Virus record (IMG/VR): IMGVR_UViG_3300024265_000129
Location: 1-38,580 of that record
Reading direction: 5' to 3' (one strand)
From: a virus
DNA: 38,580 nt
Below are positions 32,885-37,413 of the stretch, in pieces; position 1 is the stretch's first letter; the number at the start of each line of letters is the position of its first letter. The notes below the pieces were generated by a model. It had not been told where the DNA came from. It saw only the letters and a list, made by a program, of their open reading frames with translations, and made no database searches. The position numbers were made by a program, and so were the translations under genes.

Positions 32885-33506
32885 TCCGTACCCAACAATA
32901 ATTAGTTTTTACACACGGGCGTGGCTATATCCAAATTATGCTATTAAGATGCGGGTTGCATGTAAAGTTTTGGGGCTGGAGCATCATATTGTATCTAGAG
33001 AAGATGCCGGGGGGTGGGTGGCGAACACCAGAATGAAGCCACAGTTTATCTATGAGGCCATACAGGAGTTACAGCGGCCAGTGTTGTGGATTGACGTGGA
33101 TGGTACTATATTACATATTCCAGAACTTCTCAGAGAAGGTTATCCTTTTGATTTTGCTGCAAGAAAGATGGGTAAGCATAGGGATAGAACGTGGCAAGTA
33201 GGTACGCTGTATTTCAATTATACCCCGGAATCCTTGGCGTTTTTGAAAGAATGGAATAGAAAGATAGTCGATGATACTTGGTCAGATGAATTATCTTTGG
33301 ATGAATTGTGGTTGGAACAGGGTGAAGAGATAAGAAATTTGAGAGTTGGTGAACTCCCCAAGGAATATTTTCAGATGTTACGGGGTGATAATTCGACACC
33401 ATCTCCTAGTTCCGTTATATGTCATCGGGCATCTAAGGGTGATGATAAGATGCGGGTTATGAAAGGGATACGGGCTAAAAGGGCTGATCTTGGAACAGGC
33501 ACATGA
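32877..33506 (+). CDS. Glycosyltransferase-like protein (GT-A fold)
   Basis: The protein has 209 aa. The segment RPVLWIDVDGTILHIPELL has the D73-x-D75 metal/nucleotide-sugar motif at the end of a beta strand. The next part (FDFAARKMGKHRDRTWQVGT, then LYFNYTPESLAFLKEW) matches nucleotide-diphospho-sugar transferases of the GT-A fold. It follows the pyruvyl transferase with an overlap. Donor and acceptor are unknown. It ends in a short basic tail. Confidence 0.75.
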   Translation: MSNPYPTIISFYTRAWLYPNYAIKMRVACKVLGLEHHIVSREDAGGWVANTRMKPQFIYEAIQELQRPVLWIDVDGTILHIPELLREGYPFDFAARKMGKHRDRTWQVGTLYFNYTPESLAFLKEWNRKIVDDTWSDELSLDELWLEQGEEIRNLRVGELPKEYFQMLRGDNSTPSPSSVICHRASKGDDKMRVMKGIRAKRADLGTGT

Positions 33507-33536
33507 TGTTTGATTCAAAAAAGATGATAAAAAGGG

Positions 33537-33565
33537 TTGACAAGGATTTTTTTGACATATATACT
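33537..33565 (+). promoter_or_regulatory. Consensus sigma70-type promoter of the RHH gene
   Basis: TTGACA (33537-33542), 17 bases, TATACT (33560-33565). The ATG at 33572 begins seven bases after the -10 box, so the transcript should start at or within a base of the ATG. Confidence 0.85.
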
Positions 33566-33571
33566 TAGAGC

Positions 33572-33802
33572 ATGAACACACGAAAAGTAACAATGAGGAT
33601 GACGGATAGGGATATCCATAATACAGAATATCTCAAAGCTTTATTAGAGTCGCCAAACAAGGCAACTGCTATAAGTTCAGCATTAGAATATACAGCAGAG
33701 CTATATAGAATGTTGAAGGCTACGGGTGATGTTTTGAAGATTCACCACCAAGATGGAAGTACTGAAATTATTACTTTTGAAAAAAGGAAGAAAAAGGGTT
33801 GA
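33572..33802 (+). CDS. Small ribbon-helix-helix DNA-binding protein
   Basis: The protein has 76 aa. KVTMRMTDRD forms a beta strand, then helix NTEYLKALLES, a turn NKAT and helix AISSALEYTAELYRML. This is the size and order of a ribbon-helix-helix domain. The C-terminal third (GDVLKIHHQDGSTEIITFEK) is a possible extra hairpin, ending in KRKKKG. It has a very strong promoter but no room for a ribosome site. Its stop TGA is inside the -35 box (TTGACA) of the next promoter, so it may regulate the RNA region that follows. The fold is inferred from pattern. Confidence 0.7.
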   Translation: MNTRKVTMRMTDRDIHNTEYLKALLESPNKATAISSALEYTAELYRMLKATGDVLKIHHQDGSTEIITFEKRKKKG

Positions 33803-33836
33803 CAGGATAAAAATTTTTGTGTAAGATGCATAAATA
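33799..33836 (+). promoter_or_regulatory. Overlapping sigma70-type and late promoters ahead of the RNA region
   Basis: TTGACA (33799-33804), 17 bases, TAAGAT (33822-33827), with CATAAATA (33829-33836) one base further on. This gives one position both an early and a late promoter. Confidence 0.75.
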
Positions 33837-33898
33837 CTTTTAACAATACAGGTTTACCCCTGTGGGCAATTAAGCCCCTTAACATTGAAAACGGAACT

Positions 33899-34036
33899 AT
33901 GAAAACTTTACTAGCGAAACAATTTATACAGCAATTACCCGCGATTCTCGCGTGTGTTCCATTGCGTGTGGAAATTGCCCGCGAGAATTATGATAGAACC
34001 TCCGCTTTCTCAGGAGTAGGTGATAAAGAAATGTAG
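33899..34036 (+). CDS. Putative 45-codon ORF ending in TAG, inside a structured leader RNA
   Basis: The frame MKTLLAKQFIQQLPAILACV continues to SGVGDKEM and ends with TAG. It is the only plausible ORF in the window with an amber stop. GGA lies just before the ATG. The same bases form a nine-pair stem (ATTCTCGCG with CGCGAGAAT) enclosing a smaller hairpin (TTCCA with TGGAA), so it may be an RNA rather than a protein gene. Beyond the TAG the frame stays open for 86 codons to a TGA at 34295, but a terminator follows the TAG within 50 bases. Confidence 0.35.
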   Translation: MKTLLAKQFIQQLPAILACVPLRVEIARENYDRTSAFSGVGDKEM

Positions 34037-34059
34037 ATCACCAAAAAGAACTTCAAGAG

Positions 34060-34087
34060 AAAGCGGGCAGAAAGGCCCGCTTTTTTT
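34060..34087 (+). terminator. Strong rho-independent terminator
   Basis: AAGCGGGC pairs with GCCCGCTT around AGAAAG, followed by a run of T. It ends a transcript of about 250 bases that begins at the 33799-33836 promoter, before the tRNA cluster. Confidence 0.85.
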
Positions 34088-34103
34088 GCTTTAAAATTAG
34101 GGT

Positions 34104-34178
34104 TATGTAGAGAGAGACTTATAGTCTCCCGGTTAGACCAAGTACCGGCGCAAGAGTTGAAATGCCCCGATCTACATA
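34104..34178 (+). ncRNA. tRNA-sized structured element, not a recognisable tRNA
   Basis: A seven-pair closing stem (TATGTAG with CTACATA) encloses hairpins GAGACT-TAT-AGTCTC and CCGGT...ACCGG. The length is 75 bases, like a tRNA, but there is no TTCRANY T loop and no readable anticodon arm. It may be a stable phage RNA, comparable in place to the small RNAs next to the T4 tRNAs, or a decayed tRNA. The remaining bases to 34315 hold further short hairpins (for example ACCTGAT...ATCAGGT) and no gene. Confidence 0.4.
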
Positions 34179-34315
34179 GCGGAACTCGACCTGATGTGGT
34201 AATCAGGTTGCCAGCCACGCGGATCACATTGGACATTCGTCCTTCGCCGCCGAAAAGAAATCCCATCACCATTTGGGTATCTGTCTCCGTCCGGTGAAAC
34301 AATAGACGGCTTTAT

Positions 34316-34393
34316 GGAACTCTGGCAGAGGTGGTCCTATTGCGCCTGTTTGAAGAACAGGATATCTCCGTTCGATTCGGGGGGGTTCTACCA
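34316..34393 (+). tRNA. tRNA-Phe (GAA)
   Basis: Acceptor GGAACTC with GGGTTCT (two G.T pairs), anticodon stem CCTGT with ACAGG, loop TTGAAGA with anticodon GAA, T arm CTCCG/TTCGATT/CGGGG, discriminator A and encoded CCA. Confidence 0.85.
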
Positions 34394-34399
34394 AATCAC

Positions 34400-34434
34400 T
34401 TGCATAAAGTATCACTTTCCGATACTATATGCAA
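34400..34434 (+). ncRNA. Long hairpin after tRNA-Phe
   Basis: TTGCATA pairs with TATGCAA and, after one A.A mismatch, AGTATC pairs with GATACT, around a seven-base loop. Possibly a processing signal or stable end. Confidence 0.5.
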
Positions 34435-34446
34435 CCAATTACTGCG

Positions 34447-34525
34447 GTGCTGTGACCGCCTCACTGTCTGTTATTATGATGGTGAGTGACCACCAAGACT
34501 CGGTGGCCTGATAAATGCACAGCAC
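34447..34525 (+). ncRNA. tRNA-sized structured element, not a recognisable tRNA
   Basis: An eight-pair closing stem (GTGCTGTG with CACAGCAC) encloses two hairpins (CTCAC...GTGAG and CCACC...GGTGG). The length is 79 bases. No T loop consensus or anticodon loop can be seen. Confidence 0.4.
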
Positions 34526-34531
34526 GAATTT

Positions 34532-34645
34532 AGACATGTGGCTGAGTGGATAAGTGCTAGTGGGTCTGGTAATCTAAGGGTCTTACAAACTAATAACTTA
34601 GATTGGCTGCTAGATTAGAACAGCGGTTCGAATCCGTTCATGTCT
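34532..34645 (+). tRNA. tRNA-like gene with an inserted hairpin in the anticodon region
   Basis: The acceptor AGACATG pairs perfectly with CATGTCT. The D region GCTGAGTGGATAAG is Ser-like, and the T arm AGCGG/TTCGAAT/CCGTT is normal. The middle is too long: a stem CTAGTGG/CTGCTAG (34557-34563 with 34607-34613) holds a 34-base insert, the perfect eight-pair hairpin AATCTAAG...CTTAGATT (34571-34604). No standard seven-base anticodon loop can be formed and no CCA is encoded. It is either interrupted, has an unusual variable arm, or is a pseudo-tRNA. Confidence 0.45.
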
Positions 34646-34660
34646 TCTAACAAACACAAT

Positions 34661-34747
34661 GCCCCTGTGGTGGAATTGGTATACACGCTAGTTTTAGAAA
34701 CTAGTGGCCGAAAGGTCGTGGAGGTTCGATGCCTCTCAGGGGTACCA
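34661..34747 (+). tRNA. tRNA-Leu (TAG)
   Basis: Class II tRNA: acceptor GCCCCTG with CAGGGGT, anticodon stem CTAGT with ACTAG, loop TTTAGAA giving TAG, a long variable arm, T arm with GGTTCGATGCC and encoded CCA. Apart from the anticodon arm it is almost identical to the tRNA-Leu at 35349. Confidence 0.92.
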
Positions 34748-34750
34748 AAT

Positions 34751-34835
34751 TAGTAGGTTCGAAAACGCCTTCCGGCACCAACCCAAGTGGTGTAAGGGGT
34801 ACATACGACACGATTAGTACTTTCCGGCACTACTA
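34751..34835 (+). ncRNA. Structured spacer between tRNA-Leu and tRNA-Glu
   Basis: TAGTAG pairs with CTACTA at the ends of 85 bases, with an inner hairpin CACCA...TGGTG and the short repeat TTCCGGCAC present twice. No coding potential and no tRNA fold is seen. Confidence 0.3.
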
Positions 34836-34853
34836 CATTTTTAAAGTAACAAT

Positions 34854-34930
34854 GCGCTATTCCTCTAGTGGCCCAAGAGTCTGGACTTTCAATTCAGGGA
34901 ACGTCGGTTCGAATCCGACATAGCGTACCA
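34854..34930 (+). tRNA. tRNA-Glu (TTC)
   Basis: Acceptor GCGCTAT with ATAGCGT, D stem CTCT with AGAG, anticodon stem CTGGA with TTCAG, loop CTTTCAA giving TTC, T arm GTCGG/TTCGAAT/CCGAC, encoded CCA. Confidence 0.92.
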
Positions 34931-34939
34931 AAAAGCAAT

Positions 34940-35026
34940 GCCGCTGTGGTGGAATTGGTATACACGCATGTTTCAAACGCATGTGCTCGAAAGGGCATGG
35001 AGGTTCAAGTCCTCTCGGCGGTACCA
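34940..35026 (+). tRNA. tRNA-Leu (CAA)
   Basis: Class II tRNA: acceptor GCCGCTG with CGGCGGT, anticodon stem CATGT with GCATG, loop TTCAAAC giving CAA, long variable arm, T loop TTCAAGT, encoded CCA. Confidence 0.9.
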
Positions 35027-35041
35027 CTTTATAGATTATTG

Positions 35042-35050
35042 TGATATAAT
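35042..35050 (+). promoter_or_regulatory. Extended -10 promoter
   Basis: TGATATAAT, a TGN-extended -10 box without a clear -35, sits 31 bases before the ATG of the small Cys-rich ORF. Confidence 0.4.
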
Positions 35051-35080
35051 ATCAGCTTTACATGTATATAAGAGGCACTC

Positions 35081-35344
35081 ATGGCAGAGTTATATTCTGA
35101 TACTCCGGTAAAAAGAGTTGTAATACCGTGGCGCACGCGGGCTATAGGGTGGTTTACTGGATTGCCGCACAGCTATCCACATTCTTCAAGAGAGTGGATT
35201 AGTTCCTCATTAGATGAGGCGAAAGAGTTGATTGCTACATTTTCTCTAGCAATGCATTCGCCCTTTTATACAATGCCATGTAGTACCACGTGTAAGATAT
35301 GTAATATGTGCCCAGCCTTATATCGTAAAGCTGCAAGCGAATAA
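35081..35344 (+). CDS. Small cysteine-rich protein within the tRNA cluster
   Basis: The protein has 87 aa, with AGAGGC six bases before the ATG and a TAA four bases ahead of the next tRNA gene. It lies precisely between tRNA-Leu (CAA) and tRNA-Leu (TAA). The C terminus holds four closely spaced cysteines (PCSTTCKICNMCPALY) that could bind zinc or a Fe-S cluster. The middle (SREWISSSLDEAKELIATFS) is helical. No family recognised. Confidence 0.7.
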   Translation: MAELYSDTPVKRVVIPWRTRAIGWFTGLPHSYPHSSREWISSSLDEAKELIATFSLAMHSPFYTMPCSTTCKICNMCPALYRKAASE

Positions 35345-35348
35345 CAAT

Positions 35349-35435
35349 GCCCCTGTGGTGGAACTGGTATACACGCTGGACTTAAAACTCAGTGGCCGAA
35401 AGGTCGTGGAGGTTCGATGCCTCTCAGGGGTACCA
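35349..35435 (+). tRNA. tRNA-Leu (TAA)
   Basis: Class II tRNA with the same body as the tRNA-Leu at 34661. Its loop CTTAAAA gives TAA. The anticodon stem CTGGA/CTCAG has an A.C mismatch next to the loop. Encoded CCA. Confidence 0.88.
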
Positions 35436-35501
35436 AATGTATCATATATGATACATTAGACGGTTTAATGCTCTATATATAGCACATTTGATAGAAATTA
35501 T

Positions 35502-35586
35502 GCATGAGTTGGACAGCGTGGTGGGTCCATCAGACTGTAAATCTGAAGCTTCGGCCTTGTAGGTTCGATTCCTACCTCATGCACCA
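35502..35586 (+). tRNA. tRNA-Tyr (GTA), class II
   Basis: Acceptor GCATGAG with CTCATGC, anticodon stem TCAGA with TCTGA, loop CTGTAAA giving GTA, long variable arm (AGCTTCGGCCTT) as normal for bacterial tRNA-Tyr, T arm GTAGG/TTCGATT/CCTAC, encoded CCA. Confidence 0.9.
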
Positions 35587-35658
35587 AACGTTGGGTAATA
35601 TGAAAAGGAACCATCCACTCCCTCCGGGGACTGGTTGGCCCTTGAATTATTATCAAGT

Positions 35659-35769
35659 CACAAGATGAGAAGTAATACTATCATCTAAGGCCAAGACCTT
35701 GCCTTTGCAGCGGGGAATGTGGGTTTCAAATTCCCACTAGTATTATGGGTAGGCCACCCTAGTCTTGTG
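35659..35769 (+). ncRNA. Nested structure around a tRNA-like core
   Basis: CACAAGA pairs with TCTTGTG at the ends of 111 bases that enclose the tRNA-like gene at 35674-35745 and a hairpin GGGT...ACCC. Upstream, 35641-35657 forms CTTGA...TCAAG. This may be a processing helix. Confidence 0.35.
35674..35745 (+). tRNA. Irregular tRNA-like gene, possible tRNA-Gln (TTG)
   Basis: Acceptor AATACTA pairs with TAGTATT. The anticodon stem CTTGC with GCGGG and loop CTTTGCA would give TTG. However the T stem GTGGG/CCCAC leaves a nine-base loop, position 37 is C, and no CCA follows. It is either a degenerate tRNA or a structured RNA resembling one. tRNA-Gln (CTG) at 36606 is a normal gene. Confidence 0.45.
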
Positions 35770-35783
35770 GCGGATCTAATTTT

Positions 35784-35859
35784 GGGGCGGAAGCTAAAGT
35801 GGATAAGCGTTAGTCTGTAAAACTAACTATAGTTGGTTCGAGTCCAACCCACCTCACCA
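35784..35859 (+). tRNA. tRNA with GTA anticodon and short variable arm
   Basis: Acceptor GGGGCGG with CCACCTC (one C.A mismatch), D stem GCT with AGC, anticodon stem TTAGT with ACTAA, loop CTGTAAA giving GTA, five-base variable region, T arm GTTGG/TTCGAGT/CCAAC, encoded CCA. The anticodon means Tyr, but bacterial tRNA-Tyr has a long variable arm, as the gene at 35502 does. Confidence 0.7.
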
Positions 35860-35862
35860 ATT

Positions 35863-36011
35863 TGATAGTGTACTAACACGTAAAGGTGTGTAAGAAAACA
35901 GCCAAGAGTGGCCTAAGACGAGTGCATACTACCTTGTAATGATGGGTATGCAACGTGAACTACGCATGACATAAGCAAAAGGTTCCTAAGTGTAAATCTT
36001 GTCAGCTATCA
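35863..36011 (+). ncRNA. Hairpin-rich spacer in the tRNA cluster
   Basis: TGATAG pairs with CTATCA at the ends. Inside are hairpins ACAC...GTGT, GCCA-AGAG-TGGC and GCATAC...GTATGC. No tRNA fold or coding region is seen. The rest of the gap to the next tRNA holds the late box at 36053. Confidence 0.3.
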
Positions 36012-36052
36012 TTTTTATTTTAAAATATACTGTGGTAAATTGTGGAAGAGTG

Positions 36053-36060
36053 CATAAATA
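36053..36060 (+). promoter_or_regulatory. Late-type promoter box CATAAATA inside the tRNA cluster
   Basis: CATAAATA within the palindrome TGCATAAATATGCA, 85 bases ahead of tRNA-Pro (TGG). It could give late expression of the distal tRNAs. Confidence 0.4.
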
Positions 36061-36144
36061 TGCATTATAGGGCAACCAATCCTATCTGTAGGGTATTTCC
36101 ATTCCTATATATGAAAGGGAAAAACGTACAGAAGTATATTTTAT

Positions 36145-36222
36145 CGGGGATTAGCTCAGTCTGGTCAGAGCACTGCGTTTGGGGCGCAGGGGCCGAAGGT
36201 TCAAATCCTTCATTCCCGACCA
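36145..36222 (+). tRNA. tRNA-Pro (TGG)
   Basis: Acceptor CGGGGAT with ATTCCCG, anticodon stem CTGCG with CGCAG, loop TTTGGGG giving TGG, T arm GAAGG/TTCAAAT/CCTTC, encoded CCA. Confidence 0.92.
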
Positions 36223-36232
36223 ATAAAAGAGT

Positions 36233-36307
36233 TTGCAGGTAGCCGTGGAGAGTTAGTCGTCACCACTATGATGTCAAGACTAGGCATAATAGCATACGGC
36301 CCTGCAA
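36233..36307 (+). ncRNA. tRNA-sized long hairpin between the two tRNA-Pro genes
   Basis: TTGCAGG pairs with CCTGCAA and, after a two-base bulge, GCCGT pairs with ACGGC, giving 12 pairs. The 75-base length is that of a tRNA, but there is no T loop or anticodon arm. Confidence 0.45.
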
Positions 36308-36320
36308 TTGAATTATCTCT

Positions 36321-36355
36321 ACGCAGTTTAGTCTGGTAGAGCACTTGTTTCGGGG
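36321..36355 (+). pseudogene. 5' half of a tRNA-Pro-like gene
   Basis: GTTTAGTCTGGTAGAGCAC is a normal D arm. It is followed by TTGTTTCGGGG, the 5' side of an anticodon arm with CGG, and then merges directly into the acceptor of the next tRNA-Pro. It is a truncated tRNA whose 3' half is missing. Confidence 0.65.
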
Positions 36356-36428
36356 ATTAGCTCAGTCTGGTCAGAGCACTGCGTTCGGGGCGCAGGGGCC
36401 GAAAGTTCGAATCTTTCATTCCCGACCA
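36351..36428 (+). tRNA. tRNA-Pro (CGG)
   Basis: Near-copy of tRNA-Pro (TGG) with loop TTCGGGG giving CGG. The T stem has changed on both sides (GAAAG with CTTTC instead of GAAGG with CCTTC), keeping the pairing. Encoded CCA. Confidence 0.92.
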
Positions 36429-36435
36429 ATTAGTG

Positions 36436-36604
36436 TTGTAATGTGGCTTTCATCGCAGAGACTGAAAGTCATTGGAAGTGATATTAATTCATGTTAACCT
36501 ATTCTCTGGGGGGCATGATAGGAGCGGGTCTATGCCCAATGGGAATAAAATAGGCCGGTACTGGGGTCATGCCCGGTACACTTCCCACAATATTAATTTT
36601 ACAA
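36436..36604 (+). ncRNA. Hairpin-rich spacer before tRNA-Gln
   Basis: TTGTAATGTGG pairs in two steps with CCACA and TTACAA at the ends of 169 bases. Inside are CTTTCA...TGAAAG, GGGCAT...ATGCCC and the perfect eight-pair GTACTGGG...CCCGGTAC (one T.G). No ORF or tRNA is seen. Confidence 0.35.
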
Positions 36605-36605
36605 T

Positions 36606-36680
36606 TGGCCTATAGTATAATTGGCAGTGCATGAGCCTCTGACGCTCTCGGTCTAGGTTCGAATCCTAGTGGGCCAGCCA
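36606..36680 (+). tRNA. tRNA-Gln (CTG)
   Basis: Acceptor TGGCCTA with TGGGCCA, anticodon loop CTCTGAC giving CTG, T arm CTAGG/TTCGAAT/CCTAG, discriminator G and encoded CCA. U1-A72 and G73 are the usual glutamine identity elements. Confidence 0.9.
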
Positions 36681-36682
36681 AG

Positions 36683-36895
36683 TTTCACCAAGGATATGGC
36701 GGTGCCAAACGTAGGCACTGTATAAGATGATGACGGTTCGAGTACGTAACATGGCAACCATCACCATAACCGTTTGTAAGCGCACATGAAGGTGAATTTG
36801 AACTGTGGTGTTCTGTGGACAGGCTGATACCGGCACAGTGTAAAGGGAAACATGGTGGAGATAACCCAAGACACCCCCACACCATAATTAATAAT
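36683..36895 (+). other. Non-coding spacer with several hairpins
   Basis: Contains GTGCC...GGCAC, ACGGTT...AACCGT, ACTGTG...CACAGT and ATGGTG...CACCAT. No convincing ORF or tRNA on either strand. A lone GGTTCGAGT resembles a T loop but lacks a stem. Confidence 0.35.
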
Positions 36896-36973
36896 GCACC
36901 CGTAGCTCAGTCTGGACAGAGCGTTCGCCTACGAAGCGAAGGGCCGAGGGTTCAAATCCTTCCGGGTGTGCCA
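36896..36973 (+). tRNA. tRNA-Arg (ACG)
   Basis: Acceptor GCACCCG with CGGGTGT, anticodon stem TTCGC with GCGAA, loop CTACGAA giving ACG, T arm GAGGG/TTCAAAT/CCTTC, discriminator G, encoded CCA. Confidence 0.92.
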
Positions 36974-37011
36974 AAGTTGTGGTAAATAGTATAAACGTCG
37001 GAGAAAATATT

Positions 37012-37266
37012 ATGGATTTATATCAAAAAGCATTAAATGCTAAAAGATATAAACGTGAAGAAGAAAGATTGAAAAAACGAACAACAAAATCTATTGAAGA
37101 AGAATTAGAAGTTGTTAAACGTAAGGATGATGAATTAAAAGAACGTATAGGAACGCGGAGTAAAGAGATAAACTCATCTCTATTGAATGAACGTTTTAGA
37201 ACACTAGTTAGAGCATATCGTTTAATGAGTCATTTACAGAAACGACCTAAAGTATATCTAGTTTAA
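37012..37266 (+). CDS. Small lysine/glutamate-rich hypothetical protein between tRNA-Arg genes
   Basis: The protein has 84 aa from ATG 37012, with GGAG nine bases upstream; the longer frame from the tRNA side is not needed. It is almost wholly helical and charged (KRYKREEERLKKRTTKSIEE, VVKRKDDELKERIGTR), a likely coiled coil with basic C terminus. It uses more A-rich codons than its neighbours. Like the 35081 ORF it sits exactly between two tRNAs. No family recognised. Confidence 0.7.
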   Translation: MDLYQKALNAKRYKREEERLKKRTTKSIEEELEVVKRKDDELKERIGTRSKEINSSLLNERFRTLVRAYRLMSHLQKRPKVYLV

Positions 37267-37269
37267 AAT

Positions 37270-37346
37270 GCCCCGGTAGCTCAGTAGGACAGAGCAGCTT
37301 CCTTCTAAGGAGACCGTCGAGGGTTCGAATCCTTCTCGGGGTGCCA
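37270..37346 (+). tRNA. tRNA-Arg (TCT)
   Basis: Acceptor GCCCCGG with TCGGGGT, D stem GCTC with GAGC, loop CTTCTAA giving TCT, T arm GAGGG/TTCGAAT/CCTTC, discriminator G, encoded CCA. The first pair of the anticodon stem is a G.A mismatch. Confidence 0.9.
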
Positions 37347-37354
37347 AATATTTA

Positions 37355-37404
37355 TTGACAGTGATTAGGTGATGTGTTATCCTTTAATCTTACGCTATTA
37401 AAGG
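37355..37404 (+). promoter_or_regulatory. tnpB promoter and inverted repeat
   Basis: TTGACA (37355-37360), 17 bases, TATCCT (37378-37383). The perfect inverted repeat CCTTTAAT (37381-37388) / ATTAAAGG (37397-37404) overlaps the -10 box and the AAGG ribosome site, so it could be an operator or the left end of the element. Confidence 0.6.
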
Positions 37405-37413
37405 TTATTAAAG

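Noticed and set aside
33988-34302. Minus-strand ORF over the terminator region
   Set aside because: It crosses the terminator and a structured RNA element; composition is that of a shadow frame.
36042-36242. 66-codon ORF over tRNA-Pro (TGG)
   Set aside because: Its second half is the tRNA gene itself.
35659-36604. CRISPR array in the repeat-like tRNA region
   Set aside because: The repeated parts are tRNA arms (acceptors, T loops), not identical direct repeats with regular spacers.
36705-36790. A further tRNA after tRNA-Gln because of GGTTCGAGT
   Set aside because: No acceptor or anticodon stem can be paired around it.
36666-36885. Two minus-strand ORFs in the spacer after tRNA-Gln
   Set aside because: They overlap each other and the tRNA end, have no ribosome sites and show no protein-like pattern.
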